Positions 52,650 to 61,403 are shown, counted from the stretch's first letter. The stretch: 64,000 bases of DNA from Leisingera sp. NJS204 (GCF_004123675.1 NZ_CP035417.1:1541501-1605500), one strand, 5' to 3'. Numbers and translations: made by a program. Notes: generated by a model from the sequence alone, not told the origin.

Positions 52650-53242
52650 CAGGTCCCCCATGGCACCGGCCATTCCCCGGCCACGTCGCTGTATTCGCGG
52701 CCCCGGTCATCTGCGTTGCGGCGCTGCAGTTCGGCGTTTGAGCGTTTCAGGGGCAGGCCCTGGGTCAGCTTGCGGGCGGGCGATACCAGCACAAGCTGGG
52801 TAAAGCTGGGCTTGCCCTTGCCGCCCAGCTCCTCCGGCGCCTCGTTTAAAACGCCCTTAAACATGCGTTTTACGGGGGGCATCAGATTGCCGGTGTCCAG
52901 GTCGAAGACGGCGGAATGGATCTGCACTTCGGCGTGGCGGGGGTCGTACTGCTGCAGGAGCTGTTTCACCTCGTCCAGCATCGGCGGCAGCTTGACCCGG
53001 TACTGGCGCACCTGAAACCCCGGCGCGGCGATGATGGGCGGAACATCGATCACGGCACCCGCGCCGTAGTAGGTGCGGATTTCGCCGTCGATCAGGAATT
53101 CCTGATGATCATCGCCGGTCCAGAACCCAAGGGTTTCCGGGGCGCCCGTGGTGCGGTTCCTGGCCTGGAACCACAACAGGACGCGGGCGTCTGTGCCGCG
53201 GCGTTCTGCGAGCTGCTGCTGTGCCTGTGCGGAATAGCTCAT
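52649..53242 (-). CDS. Phage distal tail protein
   Basis: 197 residues from an ATG behind GAGGTAA. Segments RRGTDARVLLWFQARNRTTG, ETLGFWTGDDHQEFLIDGEI, QYRVKLPPMLDEVKQLLQQY, QIHSAVFDLDTGNLMPPVKR resemble tail hub or distal tail proteins of siphophages. It lies downstream of a second distal tail gene, and both precede the peptidase. The exact role is inferred from position. Confidence 0.65.
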   Translation of the reverse strand: MSYSAQAQQQLAERRGTDARVLLWFQARNRTTGAPETLGFWTGDDHQEFLIDGEIRTYYGAGAVIDVPPIIAAPGFQVRQYRVKLPPMLDEVKQLLQQYDPRHAEVQIHSAVFDLDTGNLMPPVKRMFKGVLNEAPEELGGKGKPSFTQLVLVSPARKLTQGLPLKRSNAELQRRNADDRGREYSDVAGEWPVPWGT

Positions 53243-53244
53243 GG

Positions 53245-53898
53245 TTACCTCAGCGTCTGCAGCCAGTTGAACGAGCCGCCTTCGGTCACAGCCGAACGGC
53301 CCTCGCCGTATTGGGCGGTGGTGAGGGTGGCCTTCAGAACCGGGTTGCCCAGCGTGATCGCAGCACCAAGGGCAGCGCCCGGCCGGATGAACGGGGTGAC
53401 CTCGATGTCTGCGGCAACACCGGTACCTGAGGCCACCGCGCCGGTCGCAATGCGGTGGTAGGCGTAGCGGGTTGGATTGGCGCCATAGGTGAAGCCCAGC
53501 AGGTCGCCGCGGTTGAGGATGTAGCCCGCAGGCAGGCCGGAGATATCCAGCTCGCGGTTGTTCGGGTTCAGCGCTTCGATGACGGGGGCGGAGCTGCCAA
53601 GGATGAACTTTTCCGGGTCGGCCGCCGGGTGCGGCTGGCGGGTGTCCCACAGCAGGAAGGACGCGCCGGGTTCGTCCAGCAGGGACAGGCGCGCCTCGAT
53701 GGCGGCAATGGCGCTGTGGTGGTCCTTGTCCAGGACAATGCGCCCGCCCCACAGGCGGCTGCCGAGCCGGTGCTTGATCACGTCGCCGCCATGGGTTTCC
53801 GACGTGGTATTGGCAGCACCCGGCCGGGAGGTGATCCGGGCGATGGGCAGGGTGTCGAAGAATTCGCTGAGGGGGAGGGGCCAGGTCAGTGCCATCAT
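53245..53898 (-). CDS. Phage minor tail protein
   Basis: 217 residues starting in the TGATG overlap with the tape measure stop. Segments ALTWPLPLSEFFDTLPIARI, ETHGGDVIKHRLGSRLWGGR, LDKDHHSAIAAIEARLSLLD, NRELDISGLPAGYILNRGDL. The pattern is that of a distal tail/tail-tip component next to the tape measure protein, where the siphophage distal tail protein is encoded. No catalytic motif. Confidence 0.7.
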   Translation of the reverse strand: MMALTWPLPLSEFFDTLPIARITSRPGAANTTSETHGGDVIKHRLGSRLWGGRIVLDKDHHSAIAAIEARLSLLDEPGASFLLWDTRQPHPAADPEKFILGSSAPVIEALNPNNRELDISGLPAGYILNRGDLLGFTYGANPTRYAYHRIATGAVASGTGVAADIEVTPFIRPGAALGAAITLGNPVLKATLTTAQYGEGRSAVTEGGSFNWLQTLR

Positions 53899-56318
53899 CA
53901 AACCTTGTATGGATCTTCAAGAGTGTCTTTCACGGTCGAGCGGGCGGGGCCTTGGTCGTAGTCCCGGACCACTTCCACGCTGATTTCCGAGGCGCGTTCT
54001 TCCACCACCGCCTCGAACATCGGTGAAGGCAGAAGGCGGACTGTCATGGCCGGGCGGGGTTGCCCGGCCGCCGCTGCGGCTGACGGCGCACTGGCGGTGT
54101 CAGCGGGCACAAAGCCGCCTGCAAAGCCGGGGATTTCAACGCCGTCATTCATCGCCTGCAAAAGCGGCCGGTAGCGGCGGGTGGCCTTGGCGGTGATGAC
54201 GCTTTCACCGGCAGACAGCCAAGCCGGGACCTTGTCATCGCGATTGCCGCCATCGCCGTGGACCATGCCAACAGTGCCGTCGGCAAAGCCAAACAGCCCG
54301 GAGACAAAGTCGCCTAACAGGTCGGTTTCGCCCCCGGAGCCAGATCCGCCGCCAAACAGGCCGCTGCCAATGTTGAAAAGCTCGGCAAGAGGCCCTTTGC
54401 CAAAGAACACGGCCTCAGCAGCGGCGCGGAGGATTGCTTCCTTCACGCGGTCCCAGGCGTCTGCGGCGGCGTCGCCGCTGGACGTCAGCGCGTCGCCCAG
54501 ATCCTGGCCGGTTGCCTTCAGCCATTCGCCGGCCTCTTTGGTCTGCTTCAGCGCCTTTTCTTCTTCCAGCCGCTGACGGATGATATCCTCTACGGCCTCG
54601 CGCTCGGCGTCGGTGGCGCCAATCAAGGCTTCCCTGTGCCGGATCATTTCCTGCATAACCGGGTCGGTTTCTTTCAGGATATCCAGGCGCCGGTCTTCTG
54701 CTGCTATCAGCTTTTCAATAGCGTCGCGCTCTTTCTGGCTCTGGCTTTTTCCGCCGCCCCGTTTTTTTCGCGGGTTCGAAGGCAGATCCACGTCCGGCAG
54801 GCCCTGGTCGCGATAGATGTAATCCGGGTTTCCGGCGCCTGCGCTTTCGCCGCGCGGGTCGTTGAAATCGGGGTTGGCGCCGATCCGGCCCATGATCTCT
54901 TTGCCCTGGGCTGCCAGCAGGTTGGTTTTCAGGCGGTGGGCCTCATCGGCGGCCAGGGTGATATTGCCCGCCATGTCAGCGTCGGCCACCCCGTTGGCAG
55001 CATCCCAGGCTGCCATCAGCTCGATCTTCAGCTCCTCGGAAATCTCCTGCGCGTCAACCTGCTGCTGGTAGGCGCGCCGCTCGGCCTGAAGGCGCAGTTC
55101 CGCCGCCTGCAAGCTGCCGTCGCCATGCGTGGCGATGGCCTCCTGCAGGGCTTCTTCGGTCTGAAGCTGGGCAATTGTGTTGCGGGCGGCGGTCTCGATC
55201 TTCAGGCGCTCGTCCAGATAGCCCTTGGCCGAATTCTGCAGGTTCTGCCACAGCTCGCTGCCGGTGGCCTGAAGCTCCTGCCAGGGCGCCTGGACACGCC
55301 CGGCAAAGACTTCCAGATCTCGGATAACTGCTGCCAGGCCTTCATAGAATTCACGCTGGCTGGCGTTCAGCCCATCCAGGCCGCCAGCAGCCTCCAGCAG
55401 CATTTCCCGCACATCCAGCGCGGCGGCCAGCCGCTTGGCAGGATCTTCGCTGCTGTCCAGCAGTTCCAGATTACGGGCAAAAACATCGCTCAATTCCCGA
55501 TGCGTGGACAGCATCGAACTCAGGCCAAGGAAATCACGGGCCAGTCCACGGGAATTGCGCTCGTCCAAGAAAGAGGTTTCAAGAACCAGGTTGCGGACAC
55601 TCTCGGCGGTGGCGTCAATCGCCTTTTGCGCATCCAGTTTTGCCAGGGCCGCCATATCGGCCAGCACCAGGCGCAGTTCGGGGGAGGCCGAGCCGAATTC
55701 CTCGACCATTTCAGCAACGCTGAGACGGGTCTTTTGCGACTTGTCGCTGAACGCCTCGATGGCGTCCCCGGCCGCCTCAATCCGGTCTTCCAGAGTTTCG
55801 GCCGCCTCGGCGGAACCAGTCATCCATTGGATCATGGCTGCGCCCGCAGCAATGCCGCCGATGGTGATCAGGTTCAGCGGGCTGATCATGCGGGCCAGCG
55901 CCTGGCGTATCATGTTTGCCGCATTCGCCGCCCCGGAATTGCCGAACACCTGGGTGATTTGGGTGCCTTGCTGAATGGCGAGCTGAAGCGGGTTCTGGCC
56001 CGCAGCCAGCATCACGCCAATATCGTTGAACTGGGCTGTCAGGTTGCCCACCTGGCCCGCTGCAAGCTGGTGGCTGGTGCCGACAGTGACAGCGTCCCTG
56101 GCCACTGAGGCTTCCGCCGCGCTGAGGGCTTGCGTCCGGCTTGCGGCCGCGCCGGAGACGGTGCCGAGCTGCTTGATTTCCCGCGCGGCCTTGGCTTCCT
56201 CAAAGCTGAGGACTTTGGCGGATTTCCCGGCGGCGTCTTTTGCGCCCTTCAGCTCCTGCAGCTCCTGAATGCCCTGGGAGGCATCCATCAAGACTTTTCC
56301 GGAGAGGACGAAGGGCAT
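53898..56318 (-). CDS. Tail tape measure protein
   Basis: 806 residues, mostly helical. The N-terminus MPFVLSGKVLMDASQGIQEL and coiled-coil stretches up to about residue 130 precede the typical phage tail tape measure region LTAQFNDIGVMLAAGQNPLQ and IQQGTQITQVFGNSGAANAA. One hydrophobic segment MISPLNLITIGGIAAGAAMI. Long coiled coils over residues 370-620. The C-terminal part is low complexity (LFGGGSGSGGETDLLGDFVS). It sets tail length, and the gene length of about 2.4 kb suggests a tail near 120 nm by the usual 0.15 nm per residue rule. Overlaps the next gene by 1 nt. Confidence 0.88.
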   Translation of the reverse strand: MPFVLSGKVLMDASQGIQELQELKGAKDAAGKSAKVLSFEEAKAAREIKQLGTVSGAAASRTQALSAAEASVARDAVTVGTSHQLAAGQVGNLTAQFNDIGVMLAAGQNPLQLAIQQGTQITQVFGNSGAANAANMIRQALARMISPLNLITIGGIAAGAAMIQWMTGSAEAAETLEDRIEAAGDAIEAFSDKSQKTRLSVAEMVEEFGSASPELRLVLADMAALAKLDAQKAIDATAESVRNLVLETSFLDERNSRGLARDFLGLSSMLSTHRELSDVFARNLELLDSSEDPAKRLAAALDVREMLLEAAGGLDGLNASQREFYEGLAAVIRDLEVFAGRVQAPWQELQATGSELWQNLQNSAKGYLDERLKIETAARNTIAQLQTEEALQEAIATHGDGSLQAAELRLQAERRAYQQQVDAQEISEELKIELMAAWDAANGVADADMAGNITLAADEAHRLKTNLLAAQGKEIMGRIGANPDFNDPRGESAGAGNPDYIYRDQGLPDVDLPSNPRKKRGGGKSQSQKERDAIEKLIAAEDRRLDILKETDPVMQEMIRHREALIGATDAEREAVEDIIRQRLEEEKALKQTKEAGEWLKATGQDLGDALTSSGDAAADAWDRVKEAILRAAAEAVFFGKGPLAELFNIGSGLFGGGSGSGGETDLLGDFVSGLFGFADGTVGMVHGDGGNRDDKVPAWLSAGESVITAKATRRYRPLLQAMNDGVEIPGFAGGFVPADTASAPSAAAAAGQPRPAMTVRLLPSPMFEAVVEERASEISVEVVRDYDQGPARSTVKDTLEDPYKV

Positions 56319-56320
56319 GG

Positions 56321-56692
56321 TTAGTTTCCGCTGCTTTCGGCCAGAACGCCGCTTTCAATCATCTGGACCTTGGCAAACAGGTCCGGGGTCATTTCGGTGC
56401 CGCTGAATGCCCAGGCGGCCTGGGCGCCGGGGTAGTTCAATCCGGTGATGCGGCTGCTGCCGTCTGCCAGGGCGATCCGGTTCAACTGGGTGGCGGCGTC
56501 CAGGAAGGCTTCCACCGCCTCCGCGTTCTGCCGCCAGACGCCGTCCGGATCGGATTGGCCCGGCCGCCCTGCGGCCATCAGCTCTTTCGGGATGCCCAGG
56601 GTTTCGGCGTCTTCGTCTTCTTCGCACCGGGCGGGCGAGGTGCTGAACAATTTGCCCTGCACCCACGCCCGCCCGGCCCAGATCAGTTTCCC
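56321..56692 (-). CDS. Tail chaperone T extension (DUF1799), reached by -1 frameshift
   Basis: Open frame from the slippery site at 56692 to 56321. Translated as the T part of a GT fusion it begins GKLIWAGRAWVQGKLFSTSP and has the DUF1799 features GVWRQNAEAVEAFLDAATQL and GLNYPGAQAAWAFSG. A free-standing start at a GTG (56662) is possible but has no Shine-Dalgarno sequence. In lambda the G and GT chaperones are made by a -1 slip at the end of G, and the same layout is seen here, directly before the tape measure gene that they help assemble. Confidence 0.75.
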   Translation of the reverse strand, partial: GKLIWAGRAWVQGKLFSTSPARCEEDEDAETLGIPKELMAAGRPGQSDPDGVWRQNAEAVEAFLDAATQLNRIALADGSSRITGLNYPGAQAAWAFSGTEMTPDLFAKVQMIESGVLAESSGN

Positions 56693-57012
56693 GGCAGAAG
56701 ACCGTTCATGCCGGTGTGATAGGCCGCCATCAGGGCGATCCGGGCGTAGGGCTTGGAGAGGACGGCCTCGCGGGTATCTTCGCTGTATGGGATGGGCTTG
56801 CCGTTTTCCCCGGCCAGTTCATCCATCGTCAGAACAGCCCGGCGCAGGAACTCTTTGGTGCTGTCCGTATCAATCATGGACAACCCGTCGGTTTCGGCAT
56901 CGTCCAGGGCGTTGAAAGTGGCCTTAAATGTCTGTTCTTCGACACTGTCGCCCTTCGGTACCTGGACTTTCACCGGGCGGGTGAAGGTGGGGTTTTCAAG
57001 CACATTGAACAC
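56683..57012 (-). CDS. Phage tail assembly chaperone G-like
   Basis: 109 residues; GTG start at 57012 with AAAGGAG and a 9-nt spacer. It opens FNVLENPTFTRPVKVQVPKG, then EEQTFKATFNALDDAETDGL and ALMAAYHTGMNGLLPGN at the C-terminus. A longer upstream reading overlaps the tail tube gene and lacks a ribosome site. Located between tail tube and tape measure, as gpG of lambda-type phages. The last codons contain the slippery heptamer that would produce the GT form. Confidence 0.75.
   Translation of the reverse strand: MFNVLENPTFTRPVKVQVPKGDSVEEQTFKATFNALDDAETDGLSMIDTDSTKEFLRRAVLTMDELAGENGKPIPYSEDTREAVLSKPYARIALMAAYHTGMNGLLPGN
56686..56692 (-). promoter_or_regulatory. Slippery heptamer for -1 frameshift (G to GT)
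   Basis: GGGAAAC in register as G-GGA-AAC, immediately before the G stop TGA. A -1 slip re-pairs on GGG and AAA and continues CTG ATC into the DUF1799 frame, which is open. Lambda uses GGGAAAG at the same place. Confidence 0.75.
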
Positions 57013-57032
57013 TGGGGTTTGCTCCTTTGGGA

Positions 57033-57968
57033 TCAGGTGAGGGTCAGCGACCATTGGCTGTTCAGGGCGGCAGCGCGGGGCACCAGGCGCAGGGGCCATT
57101 CCTTGATGCCCTGAGATTGCGACAGCCCCGGCCGCTGCATCTGGGCGGTGGGCAGATTAAGGGTGGCGATTTTCCCGGCCTCGGTGCCGTGGGTCAGGGC
57201 CACGGCGGGCTGGTCCATGTTCATGGCCATCTGGAACGGGTTGAAACCGGCCAGCGGCTGGGCTTCCACGGTGGTTTCGAACAGCTCGGATTTGTCGGTG
57301 ATCAGCACCCGCTCGGCGCCGACCAGGAAGCGCGGTTCAACCTTGTTGCCCAGGGCCAGCTTGGCTGTCTTCATGACCAGGCTGGTGCCGCCGATGGTGA
57401 ACACCGGGGTGTTGTTGTGGCTGACAATTGTCGGCTCGGTCCAAGACGCCAGATCAACGGCAGGCGGGGCAGTATCGCTGGGCAGCGTGAACAGCCCGGT
57501 CAGGTCAAACTTGATCTTGGGCGTGGCTTGCGCATCCAGCATGAATTCCGCAGTGCCGCGGGTGCCGAGCATGACATAGCGGGTGCCGCCGATGCTGATA
57601 TGCACGGTTCCTGATTCCTGGCCGTCGACGATAGGGGTGTATTCAACGGAGGTGCCGGGGGTGATGGTTTCGGCGACGGCGCAGGCGCGCAGCAGCGGCC
57701 CCCAGGCCGGGGGCGTGCCCGCGGCACCGGAGGCGCTGAGGTCCACAGTCAAGGCCAGCTTGGCGTGAATATCCGTCGGGATGGTACCGTTGGCACTCAT
57801 GCCGGGCTGTTCCAGGTCGCGGTCCTGATCCTGGCCCTCCATCGGCTTGAAGGTCACATCAAAGCCTCGGATGGCATTGGCCGCCCCGGTCGGGGTGGCG
57901 TCGTCGCCATAGGTGCTTTCCAGCTTGAACAGGATGCGCTTGTCGCGCCAATATTTCGGGGCGGCCAT
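57033..57968 (-). CDS. Phage tail tube (major tail) protein
   Basis: 311 residues. Beta-sandwich tube protein: KRILFKLESTYGDDATPTGA, FDVTFKPMEGQDQDRDLEQP, AKLALTVDLSASGAAGTPPA with WGPLLRACAVAETI, FMLDAQATPKIKFDLTGLFT, ending SGLSQSQ-like SQGIKEWPLRLVPRAAALNS. The LRACA and GLF.LP blocks are typical of tail tube proteins in siphophage and GTA. It is upstream of G/GT. Confidence 0.8.
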   Translation of the reverse strand: MAAPKYWRDKRILFKLESTYGDDATPTGAANAIRGFDVTFKPMEGQDQDRDLEQPGMSANGTIPTDIHAKLALTVDLSASGAAGTPPAWGPLLRACAVAETITPGTSVEYTPIVDGQESGTVHISIGGTRYVMLGTRGTAEFMLDAQATPKIKFDLTGLFTLPSDTAPPAVDLASWTEPTIVSHNNTPVFTIGGTSLVMKTAKLALGNKVEPRFLVGAERVLITDKSELFETTVEAQPLAGFNPFQMAMNMDQPAVALTHGTEAGKIATLNLPTAQMQRPGLSQSQGIKEWPLRLVPRAAALNSQWSLTLT

Positions 57969-58109
57969 TTATGCCTCCTTTGCTTTGCGGGCGGGTTTCG
58001 CCGGGGTCTTCGGCTTTGGATCTGCAGCGGGCTTTTCAACCTGCTTCAGTTTGCCGTCAGGCTGGCGGGTGAAGCTGCCGCCGGATTGGGGCAGGGGAGG
58101 CTTGCTCAT
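57969..58109 (-). CDS. 46-residue basic phage protein
   Basis: Very short: MSKPPLPQSGGSFTRQPDGK, then LKQVEKPAADPKPKTPAKPA and RKAKEA. Its ATG overlaps the stop of the gp37-like gene by 4 nt, its stop meets the tail tube ATG, and AAAGGAG near its end serves the tube gene. The tight packing makes it a real gene. Probably disordered; function unknown. Confidence 0.65.
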   Translation of the reverse strand: MSKPPLPQSGGSFTRQPDGKLKQVEKPAADPKPKTPAKPARKAKEA

Positions 58110-58534
58110 GATGTGACCCTCAGTTCGGTGTCGATGGAAAAGACCAGCTCATAGAGGAGGCGGCCCCCGGTGATGGACAGCAGGCGGCCGCGGTCCACCT
58201 GAAACACACCCGGCCCGGAAACCGGCGCCCAGCCCGCCAGAGCAGAGGCCACGCTGGTAATGAGCGGGTCCACTGCTTCCAGCGCTTTGGCGCCGGTCTT
58301 GGACTGGCTGGGGGCGATCAGCAGCACGGAATAGGCACGGGCCAGCGGCTGGGTGAAAACCCCGGTGCCCGCCTCGGCTTTGCCGCCTTTCAGGCCCGCG
58401 GGGGAAACCGTCGCGGTGGCATTCTGCGGCAGGCGGCCGCTCCGGATCATTTCAACCAGGTCAGCAACAGGCTTTGCCCGGTTGGACAGCTCGGGCACCT
58501 GATCGTTCAAGCGGCTGACAATCGCGTCCAGCAT
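58106..58534 (-). CDS. Mu gp37-like (DUF1834) tail/connector protein
   Basis: 142 residues. MLDAIVSRLNDQVPELSNRA, then VADLVEMIRSGRLPQNATAT, RAYSVLLIAPSQSKTGAKAL, VDRGRLLSITGGRLLYELVF. This matches the family of Mu gp37, at the head-tail junction or tail terminator. The ATG overlaps the preceding stop by 1 nt. Confidence reflects gene order more than motif. Confidence 0.78.
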   Translation of the reverse strand: MLDAIVSRLNDQVPELSNRAKPVADLVEMIRSGRLPQNATATVSPAGLKGGKAEAGTGVFTQPLARAYSVLLIAPSQSKTGAKALEAVDPLITSVASALAGWAPVSGPGVFQVDRGRLLSITGGRLLYELVFSIDTELRVTS

Positions 58535-58962
58535 CAGATGAACCCTTTCAGGTTCTTGGCGGTCAGCGGGCGTTCCCGGTCGGTGACGCGCACGCCATTG
58601 CCGGGTTGGGTCGCGGGTTCCACACCGGCAACGGGCAGGCGGATCCTGCCGCTGGAAATCTTGTCCAGGGTCTCTTTGGCGTCCTTGTACTCGTCCTTGA
58701 TTTTGCCTTCGGGCGAGTAGGTGTGCAGCTTGTAGATAACGATGGCTTCCGCCAGCTCCTCGATGAGCGGCGGGGTCACACCCAGCGGCAGAACGTAGCG
58801 GCCCTGCAAATGGCCGTCGATCAGCGCATCGGCGCCGTCAATAGCGCCGACCACTACAGTGTCGTCAACCTGGCCGGTGGGTTCGTCTGCGCGGTCTGTC
58901 AGCTCAATCAGCAGGCTGTCGCCGTACCGTTTCGCCAGCTTGCCAAGCGTGGTGTAGGCCAT
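58534..58962 (-). CDS. Mu gp36-like (DUF1320) protein
   Basis: 142 residues. AYTTLGKLAKRYGDSLLIEL, TDRADEPTG, VVGAIDGADALIDGHLQGRY and PPLIEELAEAIVIYKLH are typical of DUF1320 (Mu gp36, a head completion protein). Gene order gp36-gp37 as in Mu. Confidence 0.85.
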   Translation of the reverse strand: MAYTTLGKLAKRYGDSLLIELTDRADEPTGQVDDTVVVGAIDGADALIDGHLQGRYVLPLGVTPPLIEELAEAIVIYKLHTYSPEGKIKDEYKDAKETLDKISSGRIRLPVAGVEPATQPGNGVRVTDRERPLTAKNLKGFI

Positions 58963-59027
58963 GGTGCCCTCGAATGATCACGAGAAGGGGAAAGGGTGGC
59001 AGCGCCGGTGGGGCGCTGCCGGGGGGC

Positions 59028-59468
59028 TTAACGGAAGGAAACGATCAGCTCCGGATCGGCTTCCAGCGCCGCCAGTTCCTCCCTGCTCAGGTCAGCGAGG
59101 GGGATTTCAACCGCTTCGCGGGTGAATTTCTTGCCGATGCGCCAGCGGCCTTGTTCCGGGCCTTTGACGACAACCAGGCTTTCCTTCTGCGCATCCTGGA
59201 TCACTGGGGGGACCACCTTTGCGGAAAGGGACTGAAAACTGGCGGCCAAAGCGCTACTGGCTTCACTGACCGGGGCGGCATTGGCCTCTGCCTTCGCCTT
59301 GGCCTCTGCTTCAGCTTTTTCCTCTGCTTCGGCCTTGGCTTTCGCTTCGGCCTCAGCCTTGGCTTCAGCTTCGGCAATCTTGGCCTTCAGCTTGTCATCG
59401 CCGATGTTCGGCGCGGGGGAGAGGCCCAGTTCTTTCGCACGGGCAAACAGTTGTTCACGTTCATTCAT
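59028..59468 (-). CDS. Phage protein with Ala/Glu/Lys-rich helix
   Basis: 146 residues. An N-terminal SAP-like stretch (REQLFARAKELGLSPAPNIG), then a long helix of (AEAKAEAEAK)n repeats (about residues 30-65), and a C-terminal part (FTREAVEIPLADLSREELAA). Between the major head and gp36 genes, where Mu-like and other phages often encode a small head protein with a helical repeat. Role unknown; the repeats make the helix prone to length variation. Confidence 0.65.
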   Translation of the reverse strand: MNEREQLFARAKELGLSPAPNIGDDKLKAKIAEAEAKAEAEAKAKAEAEEKAEAEAKAKAEANAAPVSEASSALAASFQSLSAKVVPPVIQDAQKESLVVVKGPEQGRWRIGKKFTREAVEIPLADLSREELAALEADPELIVSFR

Positions 59469-59480
59469 GGGATCTGCTCC

Positions 59481-60371
59481 TTAGGCCAGACGGGAGACCA
59501 TCAGCACCTCGGCGGTGCCTTTCCACTCGTTGTCCGAGCCGTCGATCTGGTCATTTTTCATCAGGCGGTTGGCGGCGCCTTCCAGTGCGGGCGGCACCAT
59601 CAGCACGTCCGGGGAGAGGTTAAGCGGCTCGCCGTAGTCCGCTTTCATGGACTGCACCGCGACCCGTGCGGCCTCATAGTTGGCAGCCGTCAGGGGTTGC
59701 CGGGAGACAAAGGCGGTCTGCCAGAAGCCAAAGCCCACATTGCAGCGCCCGTCCGTCCCGTACAGGAATTCCTTGTTCTTGAAGACATTCGCGTCGGTGG
59801 GATTGTCCAGCGCCACGAAGTCAAAGGCTTCGCGTTCCTGGTAGATGATCGGCTTGATCACTTCGCTGGTGCAAAGCAGATACCAGGGGGTGCCAGCGCC
59901 GCCGCCGTCATTGGAAACCGTATAGGTGTTGCCTTCAGCGTCCAGAACCGGGTGGTCGGTGTCAAAGAAGCTCTGCCCGTCATAACATTTCTGATTGGCA
60001 CCATCTTTCAGAAGGCCAAACACCAGCTTGTCAGGATGTGCGGCCACCTTGCGGCCAAAGCCTTCAAAGACGGGTTTATACACGCCGATGGTGTCGTCTT
60101 TGATTTTGTTCCGCTGGACGCCGATGGTCAGTTCGAAGTCTTTGTTCTTGATGGCGTAGTCGTGTTCTTTCAGGCCATGAACGTGGCGGTCGCCAATCCA
60201 TTCGCGCACCTCGGGCATTTCGCCGAGCCAGCCATAGGTTTCTTCGCCAGCGGTGGACAGGACGGTGGTTGCGATACGCTGGTAAAGCGTTTTCTCCTGG
60301 CCGATGCCGCTCTGAAAATGAGCCTTAAAGCCCTTGCGAAGCGCATTTAGTGCTGCGGTGGTAATAAGCAT
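59481..60371 (-). CDS. Mu-like major head subunit (gpT)
   Basis: 296 residues. The wording of Mu gpT-type capsid proteins: ALNALRKGFKAHFQSGIGQE, LYQRIATTVLSTAGEETYGW, LGEMPEVREWIGDRHVHGLK, HDYAIKNKDFELTIGVQRNK, FFDTDHPV, NFELP-region replaced by PWYLLCTSEVIKPIIYQERE. It forms the icosahedral shell. The gene is preceded by GGTTAAGGAACC. Confidence 0.92.
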   Translation of the reverse strand: MLITTAALNALRKGFKAHFQSGIGQEKTLYQRIATTVLSTAGEETYGWLGEMPEVREWIGDRHVHGLKEHDYAIKNKDFELTIGVQRNKIKDDTIGVYKPVFEGFGRKVAAHPDKLVFGLLKDGANQKCYDGQSFFDTDHPVLDAEGNTYTVSNDGGGAGTPWYLLCTSEVIKPIIYQEREAFDFVALDNPTDANVFKNKEFLYGTDGRCNVGFGFWQTAFVSRQPLTAANYEAARVAVQSMKADYGEPLNLSPDVLMVPPALEGAANRLMKNDQIDGSDNEWKGTAEVLMVSRLA

Positions 60372-60381
60372 GATGGGTTCC

Positions 60382-60813
60382 TTAACCTGCGTTGGTCAGC
60401 GCTTCGTCGAAGCGGACCCAGACGCCCTGGGCGTCCACGTTGTCGATAAAGCCCGCACGGGACCGGGTGCCGCCGCCGTCTGTTTTCGCGACGGTCTGGT
60501 CATCCGCCACAAAGGCGAGGCTGCCGATATCGGCGGCGGTGATTTCATCAGCACCGGCTGAATTGGCGTAGCGGAACAGGCCCGCATTGAACGGCACATC
60601 CAGATCGCCGTCAGCGCCCAGGCGGTTGTCCACCTGGTCATCCGCCCGGCCGACAGCGACCAGGCCGTTTGCGGTCTGGCCTTTGGTCAGCAGACCGGCG
60701 GCATTGCGCATGACAATGGCCCCGGCAAAGATCAGCACGCCTGCAACGGCTTTGCCGACCCGGTTGTCGCCCAGGGATTGCGGGGTGTTGCGGTCATTGG
60801 TCAAAGCGGTCAC
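60382..60813 (-). CDS. DUF2190-like capsid decoration/cement protein
   Basis: 143 residues with a GTG start that overlaps the protease stop (GTGA). RVGKAVAGVLIFAGAIVMRN, GLVAVGRADDQVDNRLGADG, NSAGADEITAADIGSLAFVA, DDQTVAKTDGG are typical of DUF2190 decorator proteins that sit next to the major head protein. No catalytic motif. Confidence 0.8.
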   Translation of the reverse strand: MTALTNDRNTPQSLGDNRVGKAVAGVLIFAGAIVMRNAAGLLTKGQTANGLVAVGRADDQVDNRLGADGDLDVPFNAGLFRYANSAGADEITAADIGSLAFVADDQTVAKTDGGGTRSRAGFIDNVDAQGVWVRFDEALTNAG

Positions 60814-61403
60814 TTGCCTGTCTCCTCTTCGCCTGCAAATTGTTCCGGAGACAAGCCCAGCAGAGTGGCCACGTTGGCTTCTTCGGCTTGCAAGGAAACC
60901 GCGCCGTCTTTGGTTTCCGGCGGCAGGATGGTGGTGGCGGTGGCATCCAGTTTCGGAAGGCCGGCAATAAGAGATGCAGTGCGTTCCGGGTTTTCCTGGT
61001 GCATGGCGATATAGTGGTCGCGATTGGGAGCAACACCGACGCGCATTTCCCGGATTGCCTGATCGATGGCGGCTTCGGATGCGGCCTTTTGGGTCGCGGC
61101 CTGGCTCGTGGTGACAGTCTCAGACAGCGCGGTCACCGTGCCTTGCAGAGCTGTAATGCTGGACTGCAGGGCGACGATCTGCTGATCCTTGCCTTCATCC
61201 GTGCCCGCATCTTTGGCGGCGGCCAGAATGTCGGGTGCAGCGGCACCTTGAGCGCAGCCCAGGGCAACGCCGATTTCACCCATCTGGGATTGCAGCGCGA
61301 CGGTGTCGCCCGGCTTCAGTGCGGCCAGCGCCTTGGTGATATCATCCTCGCTGGCACCGGCCGCAAGGCCCAGCATCTTGGCGAGGGTTTCCTGAAACGT
61401 CAT
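60810..61403 (-). CDS. Internal start: scaffold protein Z-like
   Basis: Same frame as the protease gene from an internal ATG at 61403 with a perfect AGGAG 9 nt upstream, giving 197 residues that start MTFQETLAKMLGLAAGASED. In Mu the scaffold gpZ is made just this way from within gene I. The ribosome site is stronger than that of the full-length protein, so excess scaffold is expected. Confidence 0.75.
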   Translation of the reverse strand: MTFQETLAKMLGLAAGASEDDITKALAALKPGDTVALQSQMGEIGVALGCAQGAAAPDILAAAKDAGTDEGKDQQIVALQSSITALQGTVTALSETVTTSQAATQKAASEAAIDQAIREMRVGVAPNRDHYIAMHQENPERTASLIAGLPKLDATATTILPPETKDGAVSLQAEEANVATLLGLSPEQFAGEEETGK

